A stretch of 18,673 nucleotides of DNA from the NCBI GenBank assembly GCA_027296025.1, contig JAPUJU010000362.1, forward strand, positions 1 through 18,673, read 5' to 3'. This stretch comes from a bacterium. GTDB taxonomy: Bacteria > Krumholzibacteriota > Krumholzibacteriia > WVZY01. Positions 6,130 to 12,617 of the stretch are shown here, one piece after another; the stretch's first letter is position 1, and each line of letters opens with the position of its first letter. Made by a program: the position numbers and the translations under genes. The notes under the pieces were generated by a model. The model made no database searches. It saw only the letters and a program-made list of their open reading frames with translations, and was not told where the DNA came from.

Positions 6130-7338
6130 TTAGAGCGACTCGATAAATGCGATAAGGTCGTCTTGTTCCTGCGGCGACAGGTTCATGAAGTTGTCGCGTG
6201 ACGGCTGCGCTTCGCCGCCGTGCATCTGGATCGCCTCACGTATGCTCGTGGCGCGGCCGTCGTGCAGAAAGAACACCTGTCCGTTGAGAAAATCCTCGAT
6301 GATGCGTGTGCCCCACAGCGGCGCCGTCTTCCACTCGTAGCCGTCGGCGCTGCCGTCGGGCCGGTTGTCCGCGAGACCGGGCCCCATGTCGTGGAGCAGA
6401 AGGTCCGAGTACAGTGGCACGTCGACCTGATTCAGCGCCGCGATCGCATGGGGGCCCGTCTTCATCGACGGCACGTGACAGCTCGCGCAAGCCGCGGCCT
6501 CGAACAACTGCTCTCCCCGCTTGACCTGGTCCGTCCGCTCACCTTGGGCCGGCGGGCTCAGGAACCGGACGTAGACAACCGTTTCCAGCACCGTCAACGC
6601 CGGAATCTCGGGGTCCGCGACGTCGTCTCCCACCGCGACGCCTCCGGCCTGTGGGTTTTCGTTTTCGGTCGGGAGAAAATCGCTCGTGACGCCCATGTCC
6701 TGGTGGTATGCCTCCGAGACCTGCTGTATGAGCGAAGAGACATTTGCCTTGCGGCCGAAGCGGCCGAGCTGCAGCCCGGGCCCGCCGCCCACTTCGGTTG
6801 GCGGTACGAAGTCGGGCGCGGTCACCCAGTTGGGGCGGCCGCTGATGCTGTCCAGGTCGGTGTCGGTCTCGTCGGCGTTGGCCAGGATCGTGGTCACGGG
6901 GATGGCTTCGATAAACCCGACGCCGAAAACGGGTGGCGGCAGGCGCAGCGAGCGGTCGGCGCCGGGCGGCAGCGTCTCTGGCTGGCTGCCCGGGATCGCC
7001 CGATCCTGTAGCTGCGGGCCTCCGAGCTCGGGTACGAGGTCGGTCCCCATGCTGAAGCGAACCAGGGCCTCGTTCGGGGTACCGCGCCCGTCGCCGGGAT
7101 GGCAGCCACCGCAACTCATGTTGTTGAAGATCGGGCCAACGCCTTCGTCGACCGAGAAAACGTGTTCGAAGTTTTCGTCGCCTTTGGCAAACATGCGCGC
7201 GGTCTCGGGGTCTAGTCCGTCGAGCGGGGACTCGAAATCCTCACCGGCTGGCGGCTGCTCGGTAAAAAGCGTGTCGCAGCCGACGAGCGTCAACCAGACC
7301 ATCGCCAGGGGCGCGGCATAGCGAACCAGGTTTCTCAT
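6130..7338 (-). CDS. Di-heme oxidoreductase family lipoprotein (DHOR/DUF1111)
   Basis: This 402-residue c-type cytochrome has a lipoprotein signal ending in LTLVGC (Cys21). Two heme-c sites are present: CGGCH (76-80) and CASCH (284-288). The family motif FLHDGRATSIREAIQMHGGEA (about 357-377) and a short C-terminal helix, LSPQEQDDLIAFIESL, complete the DHOR pattern. Relatives are related to bacterial di-heme peroxidases (CcpA/MauG-like folds) and are often found in iron or thiol redox loci, sometimes with imelysin; none is seen here. GGGAGG lies about 10 bases before the ATG. The ATG overlaps, as ATGA, the ancestral stop of the decayed regulator upstream, so it was translationally coupled to it. 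Its exact reaction is unknown. Confidence 0.92.
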   Translation of the reverse strand: MRNLVRYAAPLAMVWLTLVGCDTLFTEQPPAGEDFESPLDGLDPETARMFAKGDENFEHVFSVDEGVGPIFNNMSCGGCHPGDGRGTPNEALVRFSMGTDLVPELGGPQLQDRAIPGSQPETLPPGADRSLRLPPPVFGVGFIEAIPVTTILANADETDTDLDSISGRPNWVTAPDFVPPTEVGGGPGLQLGRFGRKANVSSLIQQVSEAYHQDMGVTSDFLPTENENPQAGGVAVGDDVADPEIPALTVLETVVYVRFLSPPAQGERTDQVKRGEQLFEAAACASCHVPSMKTGPHAIAALNQVDVPLYSDLLLHDMGPGLADNRPDGSADGYEWKTAPLWGTRIIEDFLNGQVFFLHDGRATSIREAIQMHGGEAQPSRDNFMNLSPQEQDDLIAFIESL

Positions 7339-7651
7339 GACTCTGCTTCCTCCCTTTTAACAGGTTTGGGTATGGGCCTGCCCTGCGGGTCAAGCCGTGG
7401 GTCCTCGGTTTCTTGCACGATCGCGTCGAATAACCTCCAGCGCCACCTTTTCACTCGTCCCGCTCAACCTCAGACCCCTCATCTTATCGTAGCGAAGCAG
7501 CTTCAGGTCTTGCAGCCTGCGAACCATCTTGCTGACGGCGGCCTGGGTCACACCGATCCTGTCCGCCACGTGAGACGGCGTAACCTTTTTGTTTTCAAGC
7601 GATAACCTTGGATACAGCCTTGACATAATCTTCGACTGCCGTGCCTGCCGT
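7335..7651 (-). pseudogene. Decayed DtxR/MntR-family metalloregulator
   Basis: Three reading frames together spell a DtxR-family regulator. From 7651 one frame reads AGTAVEDYVKAVSKVIA and hits TGA (7595-7597). Skipping one base continues as ENKKVTPSHVADRIGVTQ and a full winged helix up to ALEVIRR (open frame 7390-7626). A further +1 shift gives EDPRLDPQGRPIP (end of motif 7368-7391), typical of the family's dimerisation-domain tail, ending in TGA at 7335-7337, which overlaps the DHOR ATG. About 40 residues with the metal ligands are missing between the second and third pieces. The expected start codon reads ACG (7649-7651), spaced correctly after GGTGGAG, as if ATG had mutated. So there are three independent lesions. 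A 78-residue winged-helix fragment could still be made from the ATG at 7626. Asp in VEDY points to an MntR-like rather than iron-type ancestor. Confidence 0.8.
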
Positions 7652-7671
7652 ACTACTCCACCCGGCTACAA

Positions 7672-7702
7672 TTAAACCAGGGTTAAATTTAGTCCTTAAC
7701 CC
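7672..7702. promoter_or_regulatory. Operator-like palindromes on the di-heme operon promoter
   Basis: Two overlapping inverted repeats share the GGTTAA motif. TTAAACC-AG-GGTTAAA (7672-7687) pairs at 6 of 7 positions. GGGTTAA (7680-7686) and TTAACCC (7696-7702) are a perfect 7-base pair separated by 9 bases. They cover the -10, spacer and start region of the minus-strand promoter. This was probably the operator of the now-decayed regulator; the arms differ from the TTAGG boxes at 1486 and 2125, so cross-control by the intact repressor is uncertain. Confidence 0.65.
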
Positions 7703-7714
7703 TTATCCTGTCAA
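7686..7714 (-). promoter_or_regulatory. Sigma70-type promoter of the regulator remnant/di-heme operon
   Basis: On the minus strand TTGACA (7709-7714) and TAAATT (7686-7691) are 17 bases apart. The predicted start is near 7679. The transcript would run through the regulator remnant into the DHOR, Rieske, porin and PfpI genes, all within 21 bases of one another. Confidence 0.7.
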
Positions 7715-7725
7715 TGACGGATTGT

Positions 7726-7752
7726 TGTAACATTTCTGCGGGGTCGCGCGTC
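7726..7752 (+). promoter_or_regulatory. ECF-type promoter of the sigma factor operon
   Basis: TGTAAC (7726-7731), a 17-base spacer and CGTC (7749-7752) match the general ECF sigma pattern of an AAC-type -35 and CGT-type -10 (compare the Bacillus SigX and SigW classes). The start would fall near 7759, only about 7 bases before the sigma ATG, which explains the poor ribosome site. It indicates positive autoregulation. It lies back to back with the di-heme operon promoter, 11 bases from its -35. Confidence 0.65.
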
Positions 7753-7765
7753 TTAACAATAGGTC

Positions 7766-8284
7766 ATGACCGGCAAACGATTCGAACGTTGGGTGGGGGA
7801 TCACAAGGACCGGGTGTACAACCTCGCATACTACAGCCTGGCTCACCGGGAGGAGGCGGAGGACGTGACCCAGGAAGTGCTGCTTCGTATGTGGAAATAC
7901 AGAGACGATATCAACGAGGACACACTCGGAGCGTGGCTCGCGCGCGTCACCCGCAATGCGTGTATCGATGTGGTGCGACGGCGCAAGGCGTACAGTTCGC
8001 GGATCGTCGTCAATGGAGACGCCGAACAGTTTGTGAACGCACGTTCACGCGAACCCGCGCCCGACGAGATGGCCATGGCATGGGAGTTTGGATCGAAGGT
8101 CGAACGCGCGCTGGCCACTGTCCAGGAACCGTACCGATCCGTTGTCATCTTAAGGGAAATACAGGACATGAAATACGAGCAGATCGGCGAAACACTTGAA
8201 CTACCGCTCAACACCGTGAAATCGTATCTGCACCGGGGTCGGCGGATGCTTCGCGAGAGACTCAACGATCCGGGGGGAAAATGA
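7766..8284 (+). CDS. ECF RNA polymerase sigma factor
   Basis: This 172-residue sigma-70 family protein has only regions 2 and 4. Region 2 includes AEDVTQEVLLRMWKY (about 31-46) and GAWLARVTRNACIDVVRRRK (about 54-73). Region 4 includes YRSVVILREIQDMKYEQIGETL and the recognition helix NTVKSYLHRGRRMLRERL (C-terminal third). It directs RNA polymerase to promoters such as the one at 7726-7752. It has no strong ribosome site, consistent with a very short leader. Its stop overlaps the anti-sigma start as ATGA. The operon context (anti-sigma plus two exported DUF4252 proteins) points to an envelope-related signal. It is divergent from the di-heme operon but need not control it. Confidence 0.95.
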   Translation: MTGKRFERWVGDHKDRVYNLAYYSLAHREEAEDVTQEVLLRMWKYRDDINEDTLGAWLARVTRNACIDVVRRRKAYSSRIVVNGDAEQFVNARSREPAPDEMAMAWEFGSKVERALATVQEPYRSVVILREIQDMKYEQIGETLELPLNTVKSYLHRGRRMLRERLNDPGGK

Positions 8285-8841
8285 CGGACATTTCACACGA
8301 CTGCGGGTGGCTGAGAAAGCACATCGAAGCGTTCCTCGATGACGAGCTCTCGAACGATGCGAAGGAACGGTTCGAGAATCATGCGGCAACGTGCCGCACC
8401 TGCCGGGCAGAGGTCGAACAGGCGCAGAGGATTCTCACGCAGCTTCGGCAACTGCCGGCTCTCGAATGCCCGGACGATGTCGTCGAGCGGGTGCGCGAAA
8501 CGGCGCTACCGGATGATGGACCGAACCGAATACGAGAATGGTTTGCGCGAGCGTGGGCCCCGAGCCTGCGGCCCGCACTTGCCACCATCACCGTCGCCGC
8601 TATCGTGCTGACATCCATATGGGTTGGACGCGTGAACCGGACGACGATCGATCCGGAGGAAGTGGCGGAGGCACAGGCCGCCCTGAAATGGACGCTCGCA
8701 TACGTCGGTGAAGTCAGCGAGCGATCCGGAAAGGCCGTACGTGATGAAGCGATTCGCAACGGTCTGATCCGTCCGGTGCAGAGGGCGTTGGAGTCGATCC
8801 ATCAAGGCTCGGACGTCGAACCCGAAACCAATGGAGGTTAA
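8281..8841 (+). CDS. Membrane-bound zinc-type anti-sigma factor
   Basis: This 186-residue protein has the ZAS motif at the N-terminus: Cys8 and His14, then H34-x3-C38-x2-C41 (HAATCRTC). One membrane helix spans about 99-116 (ALATITVAAIVLTSIWVG), followed by a periplasmic tail of about 70 residues without recognised domains. It should hold the sigma factor inactive at the membrane until a redox, zinc or envelope signal releases it. The ATGA overlap with the sigma gene implies near equal synthesis. A GGAGG at its 3' end serves the next gene, 5 bases downstream. Confidence 0.92.
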   Translation: MTDISHDCGWLRKHIEAFLDDELSNDAKERFENHAATCRTCRAEVEQAQRILTQLRQLPALECPDDVVERVRETALPDDGPNRIREWFARAWAPSLRPALATITVAAIVLTSIWVGRVNRTTIDPEEVAEAQAALKWTLAYVGEVSERSGKAVRDEAIRNGLIRPVQRALESIHQGSDVEPETNGG

Positions 8842-8846
8842 ACACT

Positions 8847-9491
8847 ATGAACAAGTCGCTTGGCATCGTGCGACGGAGAGTGATCGAGGTGCTGCTCATC
8901 ATTGCCGTCGTTTTACCGTTCACATTTTCTAATGCGATCGCCGCCCCGGACGACGAGTACAAAAAGCTGCCGGGCTACGTCGATTTCGACGCGATGGGCA
9001 TTTTCGGTAATGCCGAGCCGAAGGTCGAGGTCTTTCTCAGGGGTCCGCTACTCAAAATGGCGATCGAAGCGCTGCGTCATGAAGACCCGGAACTCGTCGA
9101 TGTGCTCGCGGGCATTCAACTCGTTCGGGTGCATGTTTTCGATAGCCTGGACTACGACGATATGAAAGACAAGACGGAGAGCGCCGTGCGCACGCTGGAA
9201 AAAAAGGGCTGGGAGCTGGCGGTGCGCGTCCGTGAACATGACGAAAGCATCACGATTCATATGCTGCCAGGAAAGAACGATGAGACTCTGGAGGGACTCG
9301 TTGTCATGGTAGTGGAAGGCGATGATGAAGCTGTCTTCGTGAACATCGTCGGCACTCTCAACGTCAAGGATATAGGAAGAATCGTCAATGCGTTCGATGA
9401 CGACATCAGGATCCACATTTCGGACGACGACGATGACGACGACGATGAAGAGGCAGCAAAGAGGCGCAAGAAGAGAGCGTACAATCCCTAG
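8847..9491 (+). CDS. Exported DUF4252 protein with acidic C-terminal tail
   Basis: This 214-residue protein has a signal peptide (about 1-33, hydrophobic 15-30, cleavage near AIA-AP) and a DUF4252 domain (LPGYVDFDAMGIFG through the VNIVGTLNVKDIGRIV strand, about 41-185). The C-terminus has eight aspartates in a row (193-200) plus two glutamates, then a basic KRRKKR patch. The run is encoded by an almost perfect GAC/GAT repeat (9423-9446), which may vary in length. DUF4252 proteins often sit beside ECF sigma/anti-sigma genes; their function is unknown. GGAGG lies 9 bases before the ATG. It likely belongs to the regulon of the sigma factor, or acts as its signal or target in the periplasm. Confidence 0.85.
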   Translation: MNKSLGIVRRRVIEVLLIIAVVLPFTFSNAIAAPDDEYKKLPGYVDFDAMGIFGNAEPKVEVFLRGPLLKMAIEALRHEDPELVDVLAGIQLVRVHVFDSLDYDDMKDKTESAVRTLEKKGWELAVRVREHDESITIHMLPGKNDETLEGLVVMVVEGDDEAVFVNIVGTLNVKDIGRIVNAFDDDIRIHISDDDDDDDDEEAAKRRKKRAYNP

Positions 9492-9501
9492 GAGGCGTCC
9501 A

Positions 9502-10053
9502 ATGCTTGCAAAGAGAATCGGCACGCTCGTGGGAGTGGCTTTCCTGCTTACAAGCCTGACAGGTTGCCTCTGGGCCCCGGAGCTCGACAGCGTGCGCAAA
9601 GACATAGAGCGTCAGATTCCAGATGCGCACTTCGAAAAGGAGTTTGCCATTTCCCTCGGGCCGATCTCCCTCGGCCTCGCGCGGACCATCATCCGGTTGG
9701 TCCCGGACGCCGACGTTCATGAGGCACGCGAATATCTCGGCGACTTGAGCAAGGTCCAGGTTGCCGTCTACGAGGCGAATCACGTTCCACGTGGCGCCGA
9801 AGTGAGGACACCCCAAAGGTTCGAGTCGCTGCTGGATGAGGGCTGGGAAATGGCGATCAAAGCCCGTGAGCACGGTGAGTCTATCTGGGTGATGTACCGC
9901 TCGGACGACGACGAGATTCGCGAGGTGTATATCATCGTACTCGATCCGGACGAGCTCGTTCTCGTGAAAGTGCGCGGCCGGTTGGACCGGCTATTCGCAA
10001 AGGTGATGGAGGAGCACGGGGACCTCGGAGAACTCGGTATTCGGGGGCACTGA
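9502..10053 (+). CDS. DUF4252-family lipoprotein
   Basis: This 183-residue protein starts at the ATG at 9502, 6 bases after GGAGG that overlaps the upstream stop. The signal peptide ends in a lipobox LTGC (Cys20), so it is an anchored lipoprotein. The rest parallels the preceding protein: a strand with VQVAVYEA, then RFESLLDEGWEMAIKAREHGESIWVMYR, matching KGWELAVRVREHDESITIHML of its neighbour. The two are therefore paralogues, one soluble and one lipidated. It is the last gene of the sigma operon, with a GC hairpin beyond its end. Function is unknown. Confidence 0.85.
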   Translation: MLAKRIGTLVGVAFLLTSLTGCLWAPELDSVRKDIERQIPDAHFEKEFAISLGPISLGLARTIIRLVPDADVHEAREYLGDLSKVQVAVYEANHVPRGAEVRTPQRFESLLDEGWEMAIKAREHGESIWVMYRSDDDEIREVYIIVLDPDELVLVKVRGRLDRLFAKVMEEHGDLGELGIRGH

Positions 10054-10090
10054 GAACGCGATATCGCCCCCGAGGCACCGCTTCGGCAGC

Positions 10091-10111
10091 GGGCCCGACC
10101 CCGACGGGCCC
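10091..10111 (+). terminator. GC-rich hairpin after the sigma operon
   Basis: GGGCCCG (10091-10097) and CGGGCCC (10105-10111) form a perfect 7-base stem with a 7-base loop, 37 bases after the DUF4252 stop. It is followed by a C-rich stretch and only TTCTT, so it is a weak intrinsic terminator, probably marking the end of the sigma operon. Confidence 0.5.
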
Positions 10112-10121
10112 CGCCCGCTTC

Positions 10122-10150
10122 TTGACATTTCAGCGCTTGCGTGCGATTTT
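10122..10150 (+). promoter_or_regulatory. Possible promoter of nadA-mutY
   Basis: TTGACA (10122-10127) is a consensus -35; 17 bases on lies GATTTT (10145-10150), a poor -10. Its position before the ATG at 10170 argues against translation from the TTG at 10122. Confidence 0.4.
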
Positions 10151-10169
10151 TACCCAGGGTGACCCCACC

Positions 10170-11219
10170 ATGGAATACGCAACTGTTGAATCCACATACG
10201 ACATGATGCATGCAGCGCTCAAGGACGTCGTCCCTGAGTTCGAACTCCGGTACAAGGCGGAGCTGGCCTTCGAAATCAACCAGCTCAAAGAAAAGATCGG
10301 GGCCGTCATTCTCGGCCATAATTATATGGAGCCCGCGCTCTACCACTCGGTTCCCGACTTCAAGGGGGACTCGCTCGAGTTGAGCCGCCGGGCCGCGGAC
10401 ACAGACAAGGGCACGATTGTGTTCTGCGGCGTACGTTTCATGGCCGAGACGGCGAAAATCCTCAGTCCGGAAAAGACAGTCCTCATCCCCTCGGCGCGTG
10501 CGGGCTGTTCGCTCGCCGCGAGCATAACCGGGGAAGATGTACGAGAGCTGAAGAAGCAGTACCCCGGTGTACCCGTCGTCACCTACATCAACTGCTATGC
10601 CGACGTGAAAGCCGAAACTGACATCTGCTGCACGTCGAGCAACGCCGCGGCGGTGGTCGAATCCCTGAACTCGGACACTGTGATCTTTCTTCCGGATGAA
10701 TACCTGGCGCAGAACGTTGCGCGCGAAACCGGCCGTCACATCATTTTCCCCGTCAAGGATCCGCGGCAGGCGTCGCCCGAAGAAACCAACCTTCAGTACA
10801 CGATGATTGGCTGGCGCGGTCGGTGCGAAGTTCACGAGAAGTTCACAGTCGAAGATATAACAAACGTGCGTAAGCAGTTCCCCGACGTTGTCGTCCTCGC
10901 CCATCCCGAATGCAGCCCCGAAGTCGTCGAGGCCTCTGATTACTCCGGCAGCACGTCGGCCATGATCAAGTTCGTAAAGGACACGAAAGCCCCCCGCTAT
11001 CTGCTACTGACCGAGTGCAGCATGGGCGATAACATTATCGCCGAGAATCCGGAGAAGGACATGCTCCGCCTCTGCAGTGTCCGCTGCCCGCATATGAACG
11101 AGATAACGCTCGAGCAGACGCGCGATGCGCTCAAGTTCAACCGCTACGAAGTCGATGTCCCCGAAGAAATCCGCGTGAAAGCAAAACGTGCCGTCGACCG
11201 GATGATCCAGATCAGCTGA
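10170..11219 (+). CDS. nadA: Quinolinate synthase NadA
   Basis: This 349-residue [4Fe-4S] enzyme condenses iminoaspartate with dihydroxyacetone phosphate to quinolinate in de novo NAD synthesis. Likely cluster cysteines are Cys113 (RAGCSLA), Cys154 (CCTSSNA) and Cys306 (VRCPHMN); the substrate-binding motif LGHNYMEPALYHS and FKGDSLELSR is near residues 48-73. I start it at the ATG at 10170, preceded by AGGGTG; the longer frame from the TTG at 10122 adds 16 residues overlapping a -35. mutY follows 4 bases after the stop, so they form an operon. No nadB or nadC is seen in the window. Confidence 0.95.
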   Translation: MEYATVESTYDMMHAALKDVVPEFELRYKAELAFEINQLKEKIGAVILGHNYMEPALYHSVPDFKGDSLELSRRAADTDKGTIVFCGVRFMAETAKILSPEKTVLIPSARAGCSLAASITGEDVRELKKQYPGVPVVTYINCYADVKAETDICCTSSNAAAVVESLNSDTVIFLPDEYLAQNVARETGRHIIFPVKDPRQASPEETNLQYTMIGWRGRCEVHEKFTVEDITNVRKQFPDVVVLAHPECSPEVVEASDYSGSTSAMIKFVKDTKAPRYLLLTECSMGDNIIAENPEKDMLRLCSVRCPHMNEITLEQTRDALKFNRYEVDVPEEIRVKAKRAVDRMIQIS

Positions 11220-11223
11220 TCCG

Positions 11224-12327
11224 ATGGAGAAGACTCCCCCGATGACCGCGCGACAGACGTCGCAGCTTCAGGGGGAACTTCTGAAATGGTTCAACACCAA
11301 CCGCCGGAGCCTTCCCTGGCGCGACACGGGAGACCCGTACAAGGTATGGGTCTCCGAAGTGATGCTGCAACAGACCCGGGTCAACACGGTCATTCCCTAC
11401 TTCGAACGATTCATCAAGAAGTATCCCGACGTGTCGGCGCTGGCAGCCGCCGATTTGCAGGACGTGCTGAAGGAATGGGAAAACCTCGGCTATTACGCGC
11501 GTGCACGAAACCTTCATCGCGCTGCCGGAATCCTGTGCGAGAATTCCGGCGGACGGATACCGGATGACTACGAAGCGTTTTGTGAGCTACCAGGCGTCGG
11601 AGAGTACATCGGCTCGGCGGTCATGAGCATCGCGTTCGGTCTTCCCTACGCCGTTGTCGATGGCAACGTCAAACGGGTACTCGCGCGTCTCTTTGGTATC
11701 GACCAGCCGGTGAACACATCGAGCGCAGCAAAGATTTTCAGAGAACACGCGGACTCCCTGCTGCGAACCCGGCAACCGGGCGATCACAATCAGGCAATGA
11801 TGGAACTCGGCGCCATCGTGTGCCGGCCGGCAAACCCCGAGTGCGAGGTGTGCCCCCTCTCCAGCTGGTGCGAGGCCTGCCGTTCGAGCCGACAGAGCGA
11901 CTACCCCGTCCGGGCGGCGCGCAGGAAAATTCCCAGATACCACATTGCCATCGGAGTCGTTCAAAAAGGCAGCAGTGTGTTGATAACCCGACGCGAGCCC
12001 CGGGGGCTGCTAGGCGGGCTCTGGGAGTTCCCGGGTGGAAAGATCCACGAGGGAGAATCCGGCGAGGCGGCGTGTGCGCGCGAAATACTGGAGGAAACGA
12101 ACCTGTCCGTACGTGTCGTGAAGCACATGGCACAGGTCACTCACGCTTACTCCCATTTTCAGATTATCGCAGACGTATATTCCTGCGCCTACGAAGCCGG
12201 CGACGTAAGACTCGGCGGGCCTGTCGATTATCGCTGGGTTCTCGCAGACGAAATCGACGACTACCCGTTTCCCGGCGCCAACCACAAGTTCATCCCCCTT
12301 GTAAAACAACAACTTAAGGACTGCTGA
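11224..12327 (+). CDS. mutY: A/G-specific adenine glycosylase MutY
   Basis: This 367-residue base-excision repair enzyme removes adenine paired with 8-oxoguanine. The N-terminal HhH-GPD domain contains the catalytic Glu45 (SEVMLQQT), the helix-hairpin-helix LPGVGEYIGSAV (122-133), Asp146 (VVDGNVKR) and the [4Fe-4S] loop C200-x6-C207-x2-C210-x5-C216. The C-terminal Nudix-like domain recognises 8-oxoG and even keeps a nearly full Nudix box (about 272-294, AREILEETNL, with Thr for the usual Gly). The ATG at 11224 has no clear ribosome site and probably depends on coupling with nadA; an ATG at 11242 is an alternative. All catalytic residues are intact. Confidence 0.96.
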   Translation: MEKTPPMTARQTSQLQGELLKWFNTNRRSLPWRDTGDPYKVWVSEVMLQQTRVNTVIPYFERFIKKYPDVSALAAADLQDVLKEWENLGYYARARNLHRAAGILCENSGGRIPDDYEAFCELPGVGEYIGSAVMSIAFGLPYAVVDGNVKRVLARLFGIDQPVNTSSAAKIFREHADSLLRTRQPGDHNQAMMELGAIVCRPANPECEVCPLSSWCEACRSSRQSDYPVRAARRKIPRYHIAIGVVQKGSSVLITRREPRGLLGGLWEFPGGKIHEGESGEAACAREILEETNLSVRVVKHMAQVTHAYSHFQIIADVYSCAYEAGDVRLGGPVDYRWVLADEIDDYPFPGANHKFIPLVKQQLKDC

Positions 12328-12617
12328 CCCGGCGGCGCGAAACCTTCTCGCGGGCATGATACTTGCTCGATTTCGATCGTTAACCCACAGAAACGCAATA
12401 ATTTGACGGCGCGACGCCATCCGGTCGACGACACACCTGAAACAGGCATGCAGTTTTTCGATCAACATTTGGCGGAACTCGTTTTGAACGACCTCGTAGC
12501 ACTCGAAAAGGCAATGCGATTCACCCATGACCCGTCCTCCTTCGCAGTGGACGTAAAAGCTGCGCCGGCAAGTTCGGAACCAATACCGACGACGTAGAAG
12601 AGACCCGAAACGCGGTA
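12328..12617. other. Intergenic region after mutY
   Basis: This 290-base gap has no clear promoter or terminator; a short stem CGCGA/TCGCG follows mutY without a T tract. It contains two opposed short frames. On plus, 12448-12597 (49 residues, weak start) ends just before the next gene. On minus, an ATG at 12528 has a strong ribosome site. Confidence 0.4.
12331..12528 (-). CDS. Uncertain small minus-strand ORF with strong ribosome site
   Basis: An ATG at 12528 is preceded, 6 bases away, by AAGGAGGA, one of the best ribosome sites in the window. The frame reads MGESHCLFECYEVVQNEF and on, helix-prone and cysteine-bearing (Cys6, Cys10, Cys29, Cys32). It stays open past 12331, entering mutY antisense and stopping only at 12010 (172 residues in total). 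Only the part outside mutY is listed. I recognise no family. An antisense overlap of over 300 bases with mutY makes the full frame unlikely; a decayed or chance ORF is quite possible. Confidence 0.25.

Noticed and set aside
6220..7011. 263-residue plus-strand open frame
   Set aside because: Entirely antisense to the di-heme gene, whose heme and DHOR motifs are unmistakable; composition is shadow-like (Arg/Val rich).
7390..7626. 78-residue ORF as a normal intact small regulator gene
   Set aside because: The missing N-terminal helix and C-terminal tail are both readable in neighbouring frames, so it is better explained as part of a pseudogene, though the fragment may still be expressed.
9780..10904. 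374-residue minus-strand open frame
   Set aside because: It lies antisense to the DUF4252 lipoprotein and nadA, spans their boundary, and shows no family motif; it is a product of high GC.
12010..12330. Extension of the minus-strand ORF into mutY
   Set aside because: mutY has all catalytic and Nudix residues here; conserved antisense coding over 300 bases is improbable.
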